DNA from: a virus | Direction: 5' to 3' (one strand) | Virus record (IMG/VR): IMGVR_UViG_3300033146_004014 | Location: 1 to 35,564 of that record | DNA: 35,564 bases | Shown here: positions 29,621 through 35,564 of the stretch, in pieces | How the letters are laid out: every line of letters begins with the position of its first letter | How positions within the stretch are numbered: the first letter of the stretch is position 1 | The notes under the pieces: model-generated | The model's input: the letters and a program-made list of their open reading frames with translations, nothing else | What the model was told of the DNA's origin: nothing | Database searches by the model: none | Made by a program: the position numbers and the translations under genes

Positions 29621-30157
29621 ATGAGAACATTAGAATTTATATTAGATGGCTTTGGCTTTAAAAGTTGGCTAGACTTCAAGGTTAGCACTTTTGGTTTTAT
29701 TGCTTTAAATACAACTAAAACAGCTTCCGTATTAGCTCCTATAATGGTATTGATAGAAGATGTTTTTGGTTTCAATCACAAATTTTTAATCGCTTATGTG
29801 GTTTTGATAATTGGTGAATGGGTTACTGGTGTCTTAGCTTCTTATAAAAAAGGTGAGAAACACGAAAGTCGCAAACTTGGTAGAATGTTATTAAAAGTAG
29901 CTGTTTATTCATTACTTATTTACATTCCTAATACCTTTCAAAAAGAGGCACATTTTCCTGAAGCGTTCGGTTATGAAATAGATCCATTTATTTGGTTGTA
30001 TTGGATAGTTGTTTTTGTAATTATATGGCAATTATTCATTAGTGTTTTAGAAAATTTAAAAGCTTTAGATTTTAGCTTTGCAGGGATTCTATTAAAAGTA
30101 ATAAATAAAAAAGCACACGAAAAATTAGGTATAGATGAAGATAGTAGTACTAAATAA
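29621..30157 (+). CDS. Holin (Phage_holin_4-like)
   Basis: The 178-aa protein has at least three membrane helices: about 55-74 (FLIAYVVLIIGEWVTGVLAS), 88-104 and 123-143 (FIWLYWIVVFVIIWQLFIS). The pattern GEWVTGVLASYKKGEKHESRKLGRM is that of phage holin family 4 (toxin secretion/phage lysis). It should form the membrane holes that release the amidase. It is placed far from the endolysin/spanin cluster, within the baseplate genes. Its end overlaps the next gene by 23 bases. Confidence 0.8.
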   Translation: MRTLEFILDGFGFKSWLDFKVSTFGFIALNTTKTASVLAPIMVLIEDVFGFNHKFLIAYVVLIIGEWVTGVLASYKKGEKHESRKLGRMLLKVAVYSLLIYIPNTFQKEAHFPEAFGYEIDPFIWLYWIVVFVIIWQLFISVLENLKALDFSFAGILLKVINKKAHEKLGIDEDSSTK

Positions 30158-30464
30158 TCAAACATTATTAGACATAGCAATACAAGAATATGGAACAATA
30201 GAATCTGTATTTGAATTGGCTATTGCTAATGATTTGAGTATTACTGATGAATTAGCTACAGGTACAATTTTATTAATACCTGAATTCTCAACACTAACAA
30301 ATGAACCGATAATAACGAATAAGGAAATATTAAACTATTATAAAAAAAATAAAATAAAACCTGCTACAGCAATGCCAATGATGGTAAAACTGAATGATAT
30401 TGAGCCAATTATTATTATTGGTAGTGATAATGGTAATGCTGGAATTGGTCTAAATCTATTGTGA
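30135..30464 (+). CDS. LysM-like tail protein
   Basis: This 109-aa protein opens with a LysM/gpX-like section: NQTLLDIAIQEYGTIESVFE, then ANDLSITDELATGTILLIP, where LDIA..YG and the G.ILLIP end match LysM domains. P2 gpX-type proteins of this sort lie in the tail near the hub. The C-terminal part (65-109) has ILNYYKKNKIKPAT and ends in GNAGIGLNLL, a tract that recurs in altered form at the N-terminus of the following gene. It overlaps both neighbours. Confidence 0.75.
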   Translation: MKIVVLNNQTLLDIAIQEYGTIESVFELAIANDLSITDELATGTILLIPEFSTLTNEPIITNKEILNYYKKNKIKPATAMPMMVKLNDIEPIIIIGSDNGNAGIGLNLL

Positions 30465-31456
30465 TGTGTAAAATAATAAGAACTTTAATTAAAAAAATAA
30501 TGAGCTATTATAAAAAAACAAATAATGATGTTAAAATCAATAATCTTCATCAAGATAGTATTAATGAAGATGCAGGAATAGGAGTAAATTTAATAAGTAA
30601 AAAAATGGCGAAAATTGATAAAATAGTATATTCTCTTTGGACAAAACCAAATAAAGATAAAGGTTCTATTTTAGAACATGCAGTAAATTGGTATTCACCA
30701 GAGGCTCATTTAATGTGCTTAGCATTATCTGTAAATAAATCTGCTGAACACTTTAAAGAAGTTGAATTAATTACTGATAGTGAAGGTTGGGAAGTGATTA
30801 AAAAACTTAATTTACCATTTACATCAGTTAAAACTATTTTAGATAGTATTCCTGAAAAGTATTATGATTTTTGGTCGCTTGGAAAAATTTATGCATATCA
30901 AGCTCAAAACAAACCATTTATTCATTTAGATAATGATGCTATATTATGGGATGGACTTCCTGAGTGGGCAAAAAAAGCTGATATATTTGTTCAAAACACA
31001 GAAGATAAAAGTTGGTTTGAAGATGCTTATATGCCACAAGTAAACCATGCCAATAAAGTTTTAAATTATTTCCCTCCAAATTGGGGTATTTCAAAAGAAG
31101 CTTATTGTTTAGGAATTTTTGGAGGTACAGATATTGAAACTATTCAAGAGTACACAAAAGAAGCTTTATTGTTTATTACACATAAATACAATAAGTATGG
31201 CTGGGATGGCATCGAAAACAAAGGCTCTTACTGTATAATTTTCGAACAATATATTATGACTTGTATTGCCGAAAACAGAAAAGTAGATGTAACTTATTTT
31301 GATAAATATTTAGACAAACAGAAACTTGAAAGCTATGGATATACTCATATTTGGGGTGCAAAAAAAGAAAAAGGAATTACTTCATTATTAAAGAAGAGTT
31401 TGAAAAAGCATTATCCTGAAAGTTTGACTAAAATAAATCAATTATTTACTAAATAA
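30461..31456 (+). CDS. Glycosyltransferase-like protein (DUF6734-like)
   Basis: The core (from Met49, 30605) reads IDKIVYSLWTKPNKD, then a region with VELITDSEGWEVI, then FIHLDNDAILWDGLPEWA, in which HLDND is a DxD-like nucleotide-sugar site. This resembles DUF6734, which I recall as glycosyltransferase-like. It may modify a phage tail component or host surface sugars. The first 48 residues (SYYKKTNNDVKI and EDAGIGVNLISKK) look like a copy of the end of the upstream LysM-like protein. ATG 30605 is the alternative start. Inserted between two baseplate genes, it looks like an added cargo gene. Confidence 0.65.
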   Translation: MMCKIIRTLIKKIMSYYKKTNNDVKINNLHQDSINEDAGIGVNLISKKMAKIDKIVYSLWTKPNKDKGSILEHAVNWYSPEAHLMCLALSVNKSAEHFKEVELITDSEGWEVIKKLNLPFTSVKTILDSIPEKYYDFWSLGKIYAYQAQNKPFIHLDNDAILWDGLPEWAKKADIFVQNTEDKSWFEDAYMPQVNHANKVLNYFPPNWGISKEAYCLGIFGGTDIETIQEYTKEALLFITHKYNKYGWDGIENKGSYCIIFEQYIMTCIAENRKVDVTYFDKYLDKQKLESYGYTHIWGAKKEKGITSLLKKSLKKHYPESLTKINQLFTK

Positions 31457-32358
31457 TGAATACAATAACCGACATACAAAAAGAGATTTTAGAAACCAAA
31501 AACGGAGCAATTGAGCTCAATGCTCTTGAGATACTTACAGCTAATGAAATTAATTTAACTGAAGCTGATAGCACTTCTAAAGTTGCATTATGGAGATTAT
31601 GGGTCTTTGTGCAGTCTTTTAGTATTTGGTCATTACGAAAACAGTTTAATATCTATAAAATAGAGCAAGAACAGCGCATTGAAGAAACTAGAATTCATAC
31701 AAAAGACTGGTATCGTGAACAGGCACTAAATTACCAACATGGTCATAGTCTGAACAAAAAAACTACTTATGATAATTCTAACAGAACCGATGAAGAGGTT
31801 GCTGAAGCTAAAGTAATCACACATGCTGCAATTGTTAAAGTAGTGATTGGTGGTCGTGGCGTTTTAAGATGCAAAGTTGCTACTGAAGAAAATGGAAGTT
31901 TAGTAGAAGTATCCGATGAAGTTAAAATTGGATTTAATGCTTATATAAATAGAATTGCAGATGCAGGAACTACTGTTATTCCATCAACTGCTTCACATGA
32001 TGATTTAAAATTACAGCTTGATATTTATTATGACCCAACAATATTAAACAATCAAGGTAAACGCTTAGATGGAACAAATGATACTCCTGTAATTGATACA
32101 ATTAATAGTCACTTAATAGGTATTAATTTTAACGGAAAGTTTATCTCAACCAAACAAACTGATGCACTTCAAAAATTAGAAGGTATTGTATTGCCAGTAA
32201 TAAAAAAAGCGTGGAGTAAATATGGTTCACATAATTATACAGATACAACTATTCAAAGAGTTGGTTTGATAAATGAAATTAGAGTTGCTGATGCAGGTTA
32301 TATGCGTTTGGATGAAGCAGAAACAATAATCAATTATATAGCTTATACAGATGATTAA
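31456..32358 (+). CDS. Baseplate J-like protein (gp47-like)
   Basis: The 300-aa protein has features of Bacteroidota baseplate J homologues: the N-terminal NAIELNALEILTANEINLTE-type segment, a trunk with WSLRKQFNIYKIEQEQRIEE, and a C-terminal DTINSHLIGINFNGKFI followed by IQRVGLINEIRVADAGYMRL. It builds the baseplate wedge together with the gp25-like protein, whose gene here is in the other operon. Its start overlaps the end of the glycosyltransferase-like gene. Confidence 0.75.
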   Translation: MNTITDIQKEILETKNGAIELNALEILTANEINLTEADSTSKVALWRLWVFVQSFSIWSLRKQFNIYKIEQEQRIEETRIHTKDWYREQALNYQHGHSLNKKTTYDNSNRTDEEVAEAKVITHAAIVKVVIGGRGVLRCKVATEENGSLVEVSDEVKIGFNAYINRIADAGTTVIPSTASHDDLKLQLDIYYDPTILNNQGKRLDGTNDTPVIDTINSHLIGINFNGKFISTKQTDALQKLEGIVLPVIKKAWSKYGSHNYTDTTIQRVGLINEIRVADAGYMRLDEAETIINYIAYTDD

Positions 32359-32866
32359 TGAAAAAATATATAAAATTGATTACGATAGATTGGTAGTTTG
32401 GTTACTTCCAACTAGACAAAGAGATGTACTAAGTGTTGTTTGGTTGCGTGTTTTGTTAGCTCCATTAAAACGGATATATCAAGAGTTTTTAAAGTTTAGA
32501 ATAATATCAAACTATAAATTAACACATAACTCACAGGTAGCATCTATTGAAGAAGTGTTGAATGATTTATTTGATGATAATTTAAAACGTATTATAATAC
32601 GAAATTCCGAAGTAAAAGAGCCTGTTTGGTTCTATGAAGTTGAAGATAATAAACCTGTGTTGTTTTATGAGCCTGAAGATAACAAGCCAGTCTATTTTTA
32701 TGAAGAGTCCGATTTGTTTGGTTTTACAGCAGATTTTATTGTGATAGTACCTTTAGATTTACAACCATTAGATAATATTGAAAAAGACCAATTTGAATTA
32801 GAATTAAGAAGAGAAATTAATTACTATAAATTATATAGTAAAAATTACACCATAATTTATGAATGA
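32351..32866 (+). CDS. Tail protein between baseplate J and fibre genes
   Basis: This 171-aa protein is in the position of gpI (baseplate wedge-fibre connector). The N-terminus has DYDRLVVWLLPTRQRDV, typical of short tail proteins in Bacteroidota phages. Residues about 95-127 hold a three-fold repeat of the form PVWFYE / PVLFYE / PVYFYE, separated by acidic linkers. It overlaps both neighbours by eight bases. Naming it gpI is by position only. Confidence 0.6.
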   Translation: MINEKIYKIDYDRLVVWLLPTRQRDVLSVVWLRVLLAPLKRIYQEFLKFRIISNYKLTHNSQVASIEEVLNDLFDDNLKRIIIRNSEVKEPVWFYEVEDNKPVLFYEPEDNKPVYFYEESDLFGFTADFIVIVPLDLQPLDNIEKDQFELELRREINYYKLYSKNYTIIYE

Positions 32867-33998
32867 ATTAAGAGTAAGTAGCACAGGATTCCCTGGCACG
32901 AATAAAACTTGGCGTTTTTTACAAGATGCGTTAAGTATTCCTATTGGAGCAATAGCTCATATAATTGGTGAGAATGTTATTTTAACAGGTGTTGAAGTTA
33001 CAGGAACACAAGTTAGTGATGGCTTTATTATCTATAATGGTGAGATACTGCCATTTCAAGGAGGTACAAAAACAAATACTGTAACCATTATTGAAAACAT
33101 TACTAATGTAAATTATAATGTTGATATTAATGATGATACGCTTTTTGATAATTTACCAGCTTATATAGAACGATTTGCAAAATGTGGTACTGGAGGAGTG
33201 ACAGCTTTTAATTTTTCAAGTTTAAAAAGATTAAATAGCTTACAAGAGTTAATGGATTCAATGTTAGTTATTGCTACTCAAACAGAAACTAATGCAGGAA
33301 CTGATGATACAAAGGTTGTTACTCCTAAAAAGCTTCATAATAGAACCGCTACAACTACTCGAAGAGGTATAGCAGAAATTGCTACACAAACTGAAACAAA
33401 CGCAGGTACTGATGACACTAGAATTGTAACTCCTAAAAAATTAATACAAGCACTAACTGACTTAATAGTACAAGCAACTGAAACAAAAAAAGGAATTGCA
33501 GAAATTGCTACACAAGCAGAAACAAATACAGGTACTGATGATACCAGAATTGTAACTCCAAAAAAATTAAAAGCGCTAACAGCTACAACTGCTAGAGCTG
33601 GTATATCTGAATTAGCTACTTATCAAGAAATAAATGATGGTGTTGATGAAGTTAGAACAATTACGCCTAAAGCTCTAAAAACTTCATATTACAAGATTAC
33701 TAAAATAACGAAAGGAACTTTAACAACACTTCGCAGATCTGATAGTGGTTCATCTTATTACCATAATAATTTCTTTTGGAACTATGCACATGTATATCCT
33801 CCATCAGGTTATACAATGTCAAATTTAGTAGGTTTCATCCCAAGTATCGCAAATATTTATTTTGGAGGTGATGTTGATGGAAATGATGTTATTTGGTGTA
33901 GATGGAGAGCCGAAACCAATAGAATAACGGTAACTGCTCAAAATAGTGAGAATGACTTAAGTTCAACAATAAATTATTTAGCAATATGGCAAAAGTAG
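32859..33998 (+). CDS. Tail fibre with fourfold repeat
   Basis: The 379-aa protein has an N-terminal attachment part (1-130), a repeat zone (138-273) and a C-terminal tip (275-379). The repeats follow the phrase IATQTETNAGTDDTRIVTP: four units, at about residues 138, 174, 216 and 251, the last degenerate. This phrase occurs in side-tail fibres of many phages and forms trimeric shafts. The tip (SSYYHNNFFWNYAHVYPPS) probably binds the host receptor. No invertible-segment recombination sites or extra fibre copies are seen. Confidence 0.85.
   Translation: MNELRVSSTGFPGTNKTWRFLQDALSIPIGAIAHIIGENVILTGVEVTGTQVSDGFIIYNGEILPFQGGTKTNTVTIIENITNVNYNVDINDDTLFDNLPAYIERFAKCGTGGVTAFNFSSLKRLNSLQELMDSMLVIATQTETNAGTDDTKVVTPKKLHNRTATTTRRGIAEIATQTETNAGTDDTRIVTPKKLIQALTDLIVQATETKKGIAEIATQAETNTGTDDTRIVTPKKLKALTATTARAGISELATYQEINDGVDEVRTITPKALKTSYYKITKITKGTLTTLRRSDSGSSYYHNNFFWNYAHVYPPSGYTMSNLVGFIPSIANIYFGGDVDGNDVIWCRWRAETNRITVTAQNSENDLSSTINYLAIWQK
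33270..33677 (+). repeat. Tail-fibre shaft repeat
   Basis: Four in-frame units with the core TETNAGTDDTR.VTPKK, spaced by 35-42 codons. DNA identity between units 2 and 3 is high enough for recombination. Confidence 0.8.
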
Positions 33999-34330
33999 AA
34001 AGTGTTTATTTAGAAATAAAAGATAGTATAATTATAGCATTTCATAGCGATAATGTAGATACCTCTAACTTACCAGCTGGACATACAATTCAGTTAGAGA
34101 ATATAGAAGATCCAAATAGTATTTTAGGATTAAATGTTACATTTATAGATAAGCCTGTGGCTGATAGACCTAAGCTATATGATATTCCTGCAATTGATTT
34201 AAAAAGAAGTGAGCTCAAGAGTGTTTCTATTGAACTTGATTTAGCGACTAGACTAGGTGAAGATACCACAGCTTTAGACGCACAATGGATAACACTAAAA
34301 AATGAATATGATGCATTAAAACCAACATAA
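33986..34330 (+). CDS. Fibre-associated protein, 114 aa
   Basis: This gene overlaps the fibre gene by 13 bases, the usual position of a fibre-assembly chaperone. The N-terminal half is beta-rich (KVESVYLEIKDSIIIAFHSD), the C-terminal half is helical (LKSVSIELDLATRLGEDTTA). No known tail-fibre-assembly motif is recognised, so the chaperone role is based only on place. It is the last gene before the structured element at 34329-34472. Confidence 0.55.
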   Translation: MAKVESVYLEIKDSIIIAFHSDNVDTSNLPAGHTIQLENIEDPNSILGLNVTFIDKPVADRPKLYDIPAIDLKRSELKSVSIELDLATRLGEDTTALDAQWITLKNEYDALKPT

Positions 34331-34472
34331 GACTTAAAATTAGGAGGTGTAAGTTAAAAAGCCCTCCAACAATTAAAAACTTCTCACGGATTTTAATTTT
34401 AGCAACAAAGCCAGCGTTGGAGGACATAAGTCTTCTGATTGCTGGCTTTGCTATTAAGTGTAATCCGTGAGA
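34329..34472 (+). ncRNA. Highly structured element with crossing stems
   Basis: Five perfect inverted repeats lie in 144 bases. Set 1 (nested): 34329-34336 with 34427-34434 (AAGACTTA), 34363-34370 with 34416-34423 (CCTCCAAC), 34371-34378 with 34391-34398 (AATTAAAA). Set 2 (nested): 34382-34392 with 34462-34472 (TCTCACGGATT) and 34406-34415 with 34441-34450 (CAAAGCCAGC). The sets cross each other, so they form either a pseudoknotted fold or two alternative states. GGAGG at 34343-34347 can also pair with CCTCC at 34363-34367. There is no T-tract and no gene. It precedes the methyltransferase start by 30 bases and may control it. Confidence 0.65.
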
Positions 34473-34502
34473 GCTACAAAAATACTTAAAAAATACAATC
34501 TA

Positions 34503-35333
34503 ATGACAAAAAAAATAAAAACTCCTATAAGTTACTATGGAGGTAAACAGAACCTAGTAAATACAATATTACCATTATTTCCTAAACACATACTTTATGC
34601 AGAACCTTTTATTGGAGGAGGAGCTTTGTTTTGGGCAAAGCCTAAAAGTGAAGTAGAAGTGATTAATGACACTAATCGTGAGTTAATAAATTTTTATGAG
34701 ATAGTTCAAAATGAGTTTGTAGAGCTTGAAAAAATGATACGTATTAGTTTACATTCAAGGTCGCTACATAAAGATGCTTCAGTTATTTATAATAATCCTC
34801 ATATGTTCACTCGTATACAACGAGCTTGGGCATTATGGACATTAGCGGCTCAAAGTTTTGCAAGTATGTTAGATGCAAGTTGGGGTTATGATAAGATTAA
34901 AGGAACTACAGCTCAAAAAGTAAACCGCAAACGTGAAGCTTTTACTGAAGAATATGCTGTGAGATTACAGAATGTTCACATTGAATGTACTGATGCTATT
35001 CGTATAATTAACTCTAGAGATTTTAAAGATGCATTCTTTTACTGCGATCCACCGTATTACAATAGTGATTGTGGACACTATGATGGTTACTCAATTGAGG
35101 ATTTTGAAATGCTATTAAAAACACTATCTAAGATTAAAGGGAAGTTTTTACTAAGTAGTTACCCAAGTGACATACTTAAGAAATACACTAAAGAATTCGG
35201 TTGGAATACAAAAACAATAGAGCAATCAGTTAGTATTGCAAATAGTACAGGTAAGCCGCAAAAAAAGAAAATAGAGGTTATGACAGCTAACTTTGATTTG
35301 AGTAATCCTAAAGATGATTTAACTTTGTTTTAA
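34503..35333 (+). CDS. DNA adenine methyltransferase (D12 class)
   Basis: The protein (276 aa) is a Dam/DpnM-type N6-adenine methyltransferase. SYYGGKQNLV (10-19) and YAEPFIGGGALFW (32-44) form the AdoMet-binding motif, and DPPYYNSDCG (182-191) is the catalytic DPPY motif. I start at ATG 34503; a GTG at 34467 in the same frame lies inside the right arm of a stem. In Mu the DNA-modification gene mom lies near the right end, as here, so it may protect phage DNA from restriction. A matching restriction enzyme is not seen. Confidence 0.92.
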   Translation: MTKKIKTPISYYGGKQNLVNTILPLFPKHILYAEPFIGGGALFWAKPKSEVEVINDTNRELINFYEIVQNEFVELEKMIRISLHSRSLHKDASVIYNNPHMFTRIQRAWALWTLAAQSFASMLDASWGYDKIKGTTAQKVNRKREAFTEEYAVRLQNVHIECTDAIRIINSRDFKDAFFYCDPPYYNSDCGHYDGYSIEDFEMLLKTLSKIKGKFLLSSYPSDILKKYTKEFGWNTKTIEQSVSIANSTGKPQKKKIEVMTANFDLSNPKDDLTLF

Positions 35334-35339
35334 ACGTGG

Positions 35340-35370
35340 TTTCAAAAGTTGTTTAAATAGTATATATTTG
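35340..35370 (+). promoter_or_regulatory. Outward-reading promoter at the right end
   Basis: TTTC (35340-35343) is followed after 19 bp by the perfect -7 box TATATTTG (35363-35370). The TATATTTGC form also occurs at 1402 and 13441. Transcription would begin near 35376 and read to the right, out of the phage if the end is at 35407-35420. Confidence 0.6.
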
Positions 35371-35406
35371 CTACTAATATAAAAAGTACGCATTACAAAA
35401 AGAGGT

Positions 35407-35420
35407 ACATTTAGTTATTT
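35407..35420 (-). repeat. Candidate right terminal inverted repeat
   Basis: ACATTTAGTTATTT is the exact reverse complement of 213-226. It lies 73 bases after the methyltransferase stop and three bases before the next start codon (35424), a plausible right end for the prophage. No target-site duplication is seen beside it. Confidence 0.4.
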
Positions 35421-35423
35421 CAA

Positions 35424-35564
35424 ATGGTACATTTTGATTTTTCGATTATACTACAGTTCTTTTATTTTATAGGTGTAGTTTTCTTTATGGTAAAATTTAT
35501 GTTGGAATTATTTTCGCTTATGCGATTAATAGGCATTAGTAAAAAACGAAAAAATGGTGCATAT
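35424..35564 (+). CDS. Membrane protein, N-terminus only
   Basis: ATG at 35424 opens a frame that runs off the right edge (47 residues seen). There is a strong hydrophobic stretch at about 7-30 (SIILQFFYFIGVVFFMVKF), followed by a basic cluster (ISKKRKNG). A promoter lies 54 bases upstream. It may be the first host gene beyond the prophage, transcribed from a promoter in the phage end, or another phage gene if the right end lies further on. Confidence 0.5.
   Translation, partial: MVHFDFSIILQFFYFIGVVFFMVKFMLELFSLMRLIGISKKRKNGAY

Noticed and set aside
34342-34349. AGGAGGTG as a Shine-Dalgarno site for a hidden gene
   Set aside because: No start codon with an open frame follows, and genes of this group do not rely on such sites; it pairs with CCTCC nearby.
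34363-34423. Integron attC-like site (CTCCAAC ... GTTGGAG)
   Set aside because: The core does not match RYYYAAC/GTTRRRY at the first and last bases, the long outer stem and the crossing stems are not attC features, and no integrase is present.
32859-34472. Diversity-generating retroelement or fibre inversion system
   Set aside because: No reverse transcriptase, no template repeat and no site-specific invertase are present in the window.
34467-34502. GTG start for the methyltransferase
   Set aside because: It lies in the right arm of the 11-bp stem, and the family motif begins close to ATG 34503.
1-35564. CRISPR arrays, tRNA or rRNA genes, insertion sequences
   Set aside because: No regularly spaced repeats with unique spacers, cloverleaf genes or complete IS elements were seen on either strand; the only transposase is the phage's own.

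Overview
This window holds a nearly complete Mu-like transposable prophage in an AT-rich Bacteroidota genome, most likely a member of the Flavobacteriaceae. The host assignment is inferred from the low GC content, TAnnTTTG-type -7 promoter boxes (for example at 13229 and 13441), start sites without Shine-Dalgarno sequences, and a flanking secreted protein with an N-terminus of the form MKKYIL...FTYSQ. The phage assignment is secure. The window has a S24-type repressor, a Ner/Cro-like protein, a DDE transposase (MuA-like) with its AAA partner (MuB-like), DUF3164, and a Mu-type head set: DUF935 portal, MuF, gpG-like, DUF1320, gp37-like and TerL. These are followed by a contractile tail (sheath, tube, tape measure, hub, baseplate, fibre).

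Layout. 1-110 is the start of a leftward gene, probably host. 111-691 is non-coding, repeat-rich and probably contains the left phage end. 692-1360 is the leftward repressor, with operator-like repeats and an early promoter at 1374-1409. 1437-12664 is one long rightward early operon of tightly packed or overlapping genes: transposition genes, then many small accessory genes including a thioredoxin-fold protein, DUF3820, ASCH and an NdpA/YejK-like nucleoid-associated protein. It ends at a clear terminator at 12672-12701. 12725-13432 holds a membrane-anchored orphan and a small HTH protein with a near-perfect, almost leaderless promoter. 13441-13523 looks like a small structured RNA gene.

Late genes form two divergent operons from a compact control region (19616-19788). 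Leftward (19615 to 13502): gp25-like baseplate protein, small and large terminase, gp37-like, DUF1320, gpG-like, portal and MuF with a toxin-like C-terminus. Rightward (19789 to 34330): protease/scaffold, capsid, lysis genes (amidase and two overlapping reading frames, one a probable unimolecular spanin), tail sheath, tube, a frameshifted tail chaperone, tape measure, hub, spike, holin, LysM-like protein, an inserted glycosyltransferase-like gene, baseplate J-like protein and tail fibre. A D12-type DNA adenine methyltransferase lies at the right end, where Mu carries its DNA-modification gene mom.

The most interesting signals are: (1) a 145-base element at 34329-34472 with five perfect inverted repeats arranged as two mutually crossing nested sets, in front of the methyltransferase; (2) three 9-bp sites spaced exactly 21 bp apart and symmetric to two divergent late promoters; (3) long dual-frame coding in the lysis cassette; (4) a -1 frameshift site with a well-spaced hairpin in the tail chaperone gene; and (5) a promoter-hairpin-terminator unit of about 70 nt at 13441-13523. 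The exact prophage ends are not settled: a 14-bp inverted repeat (213-226 and 35407-35420) is the best candidate, but no target-site duplication is visible next to it.
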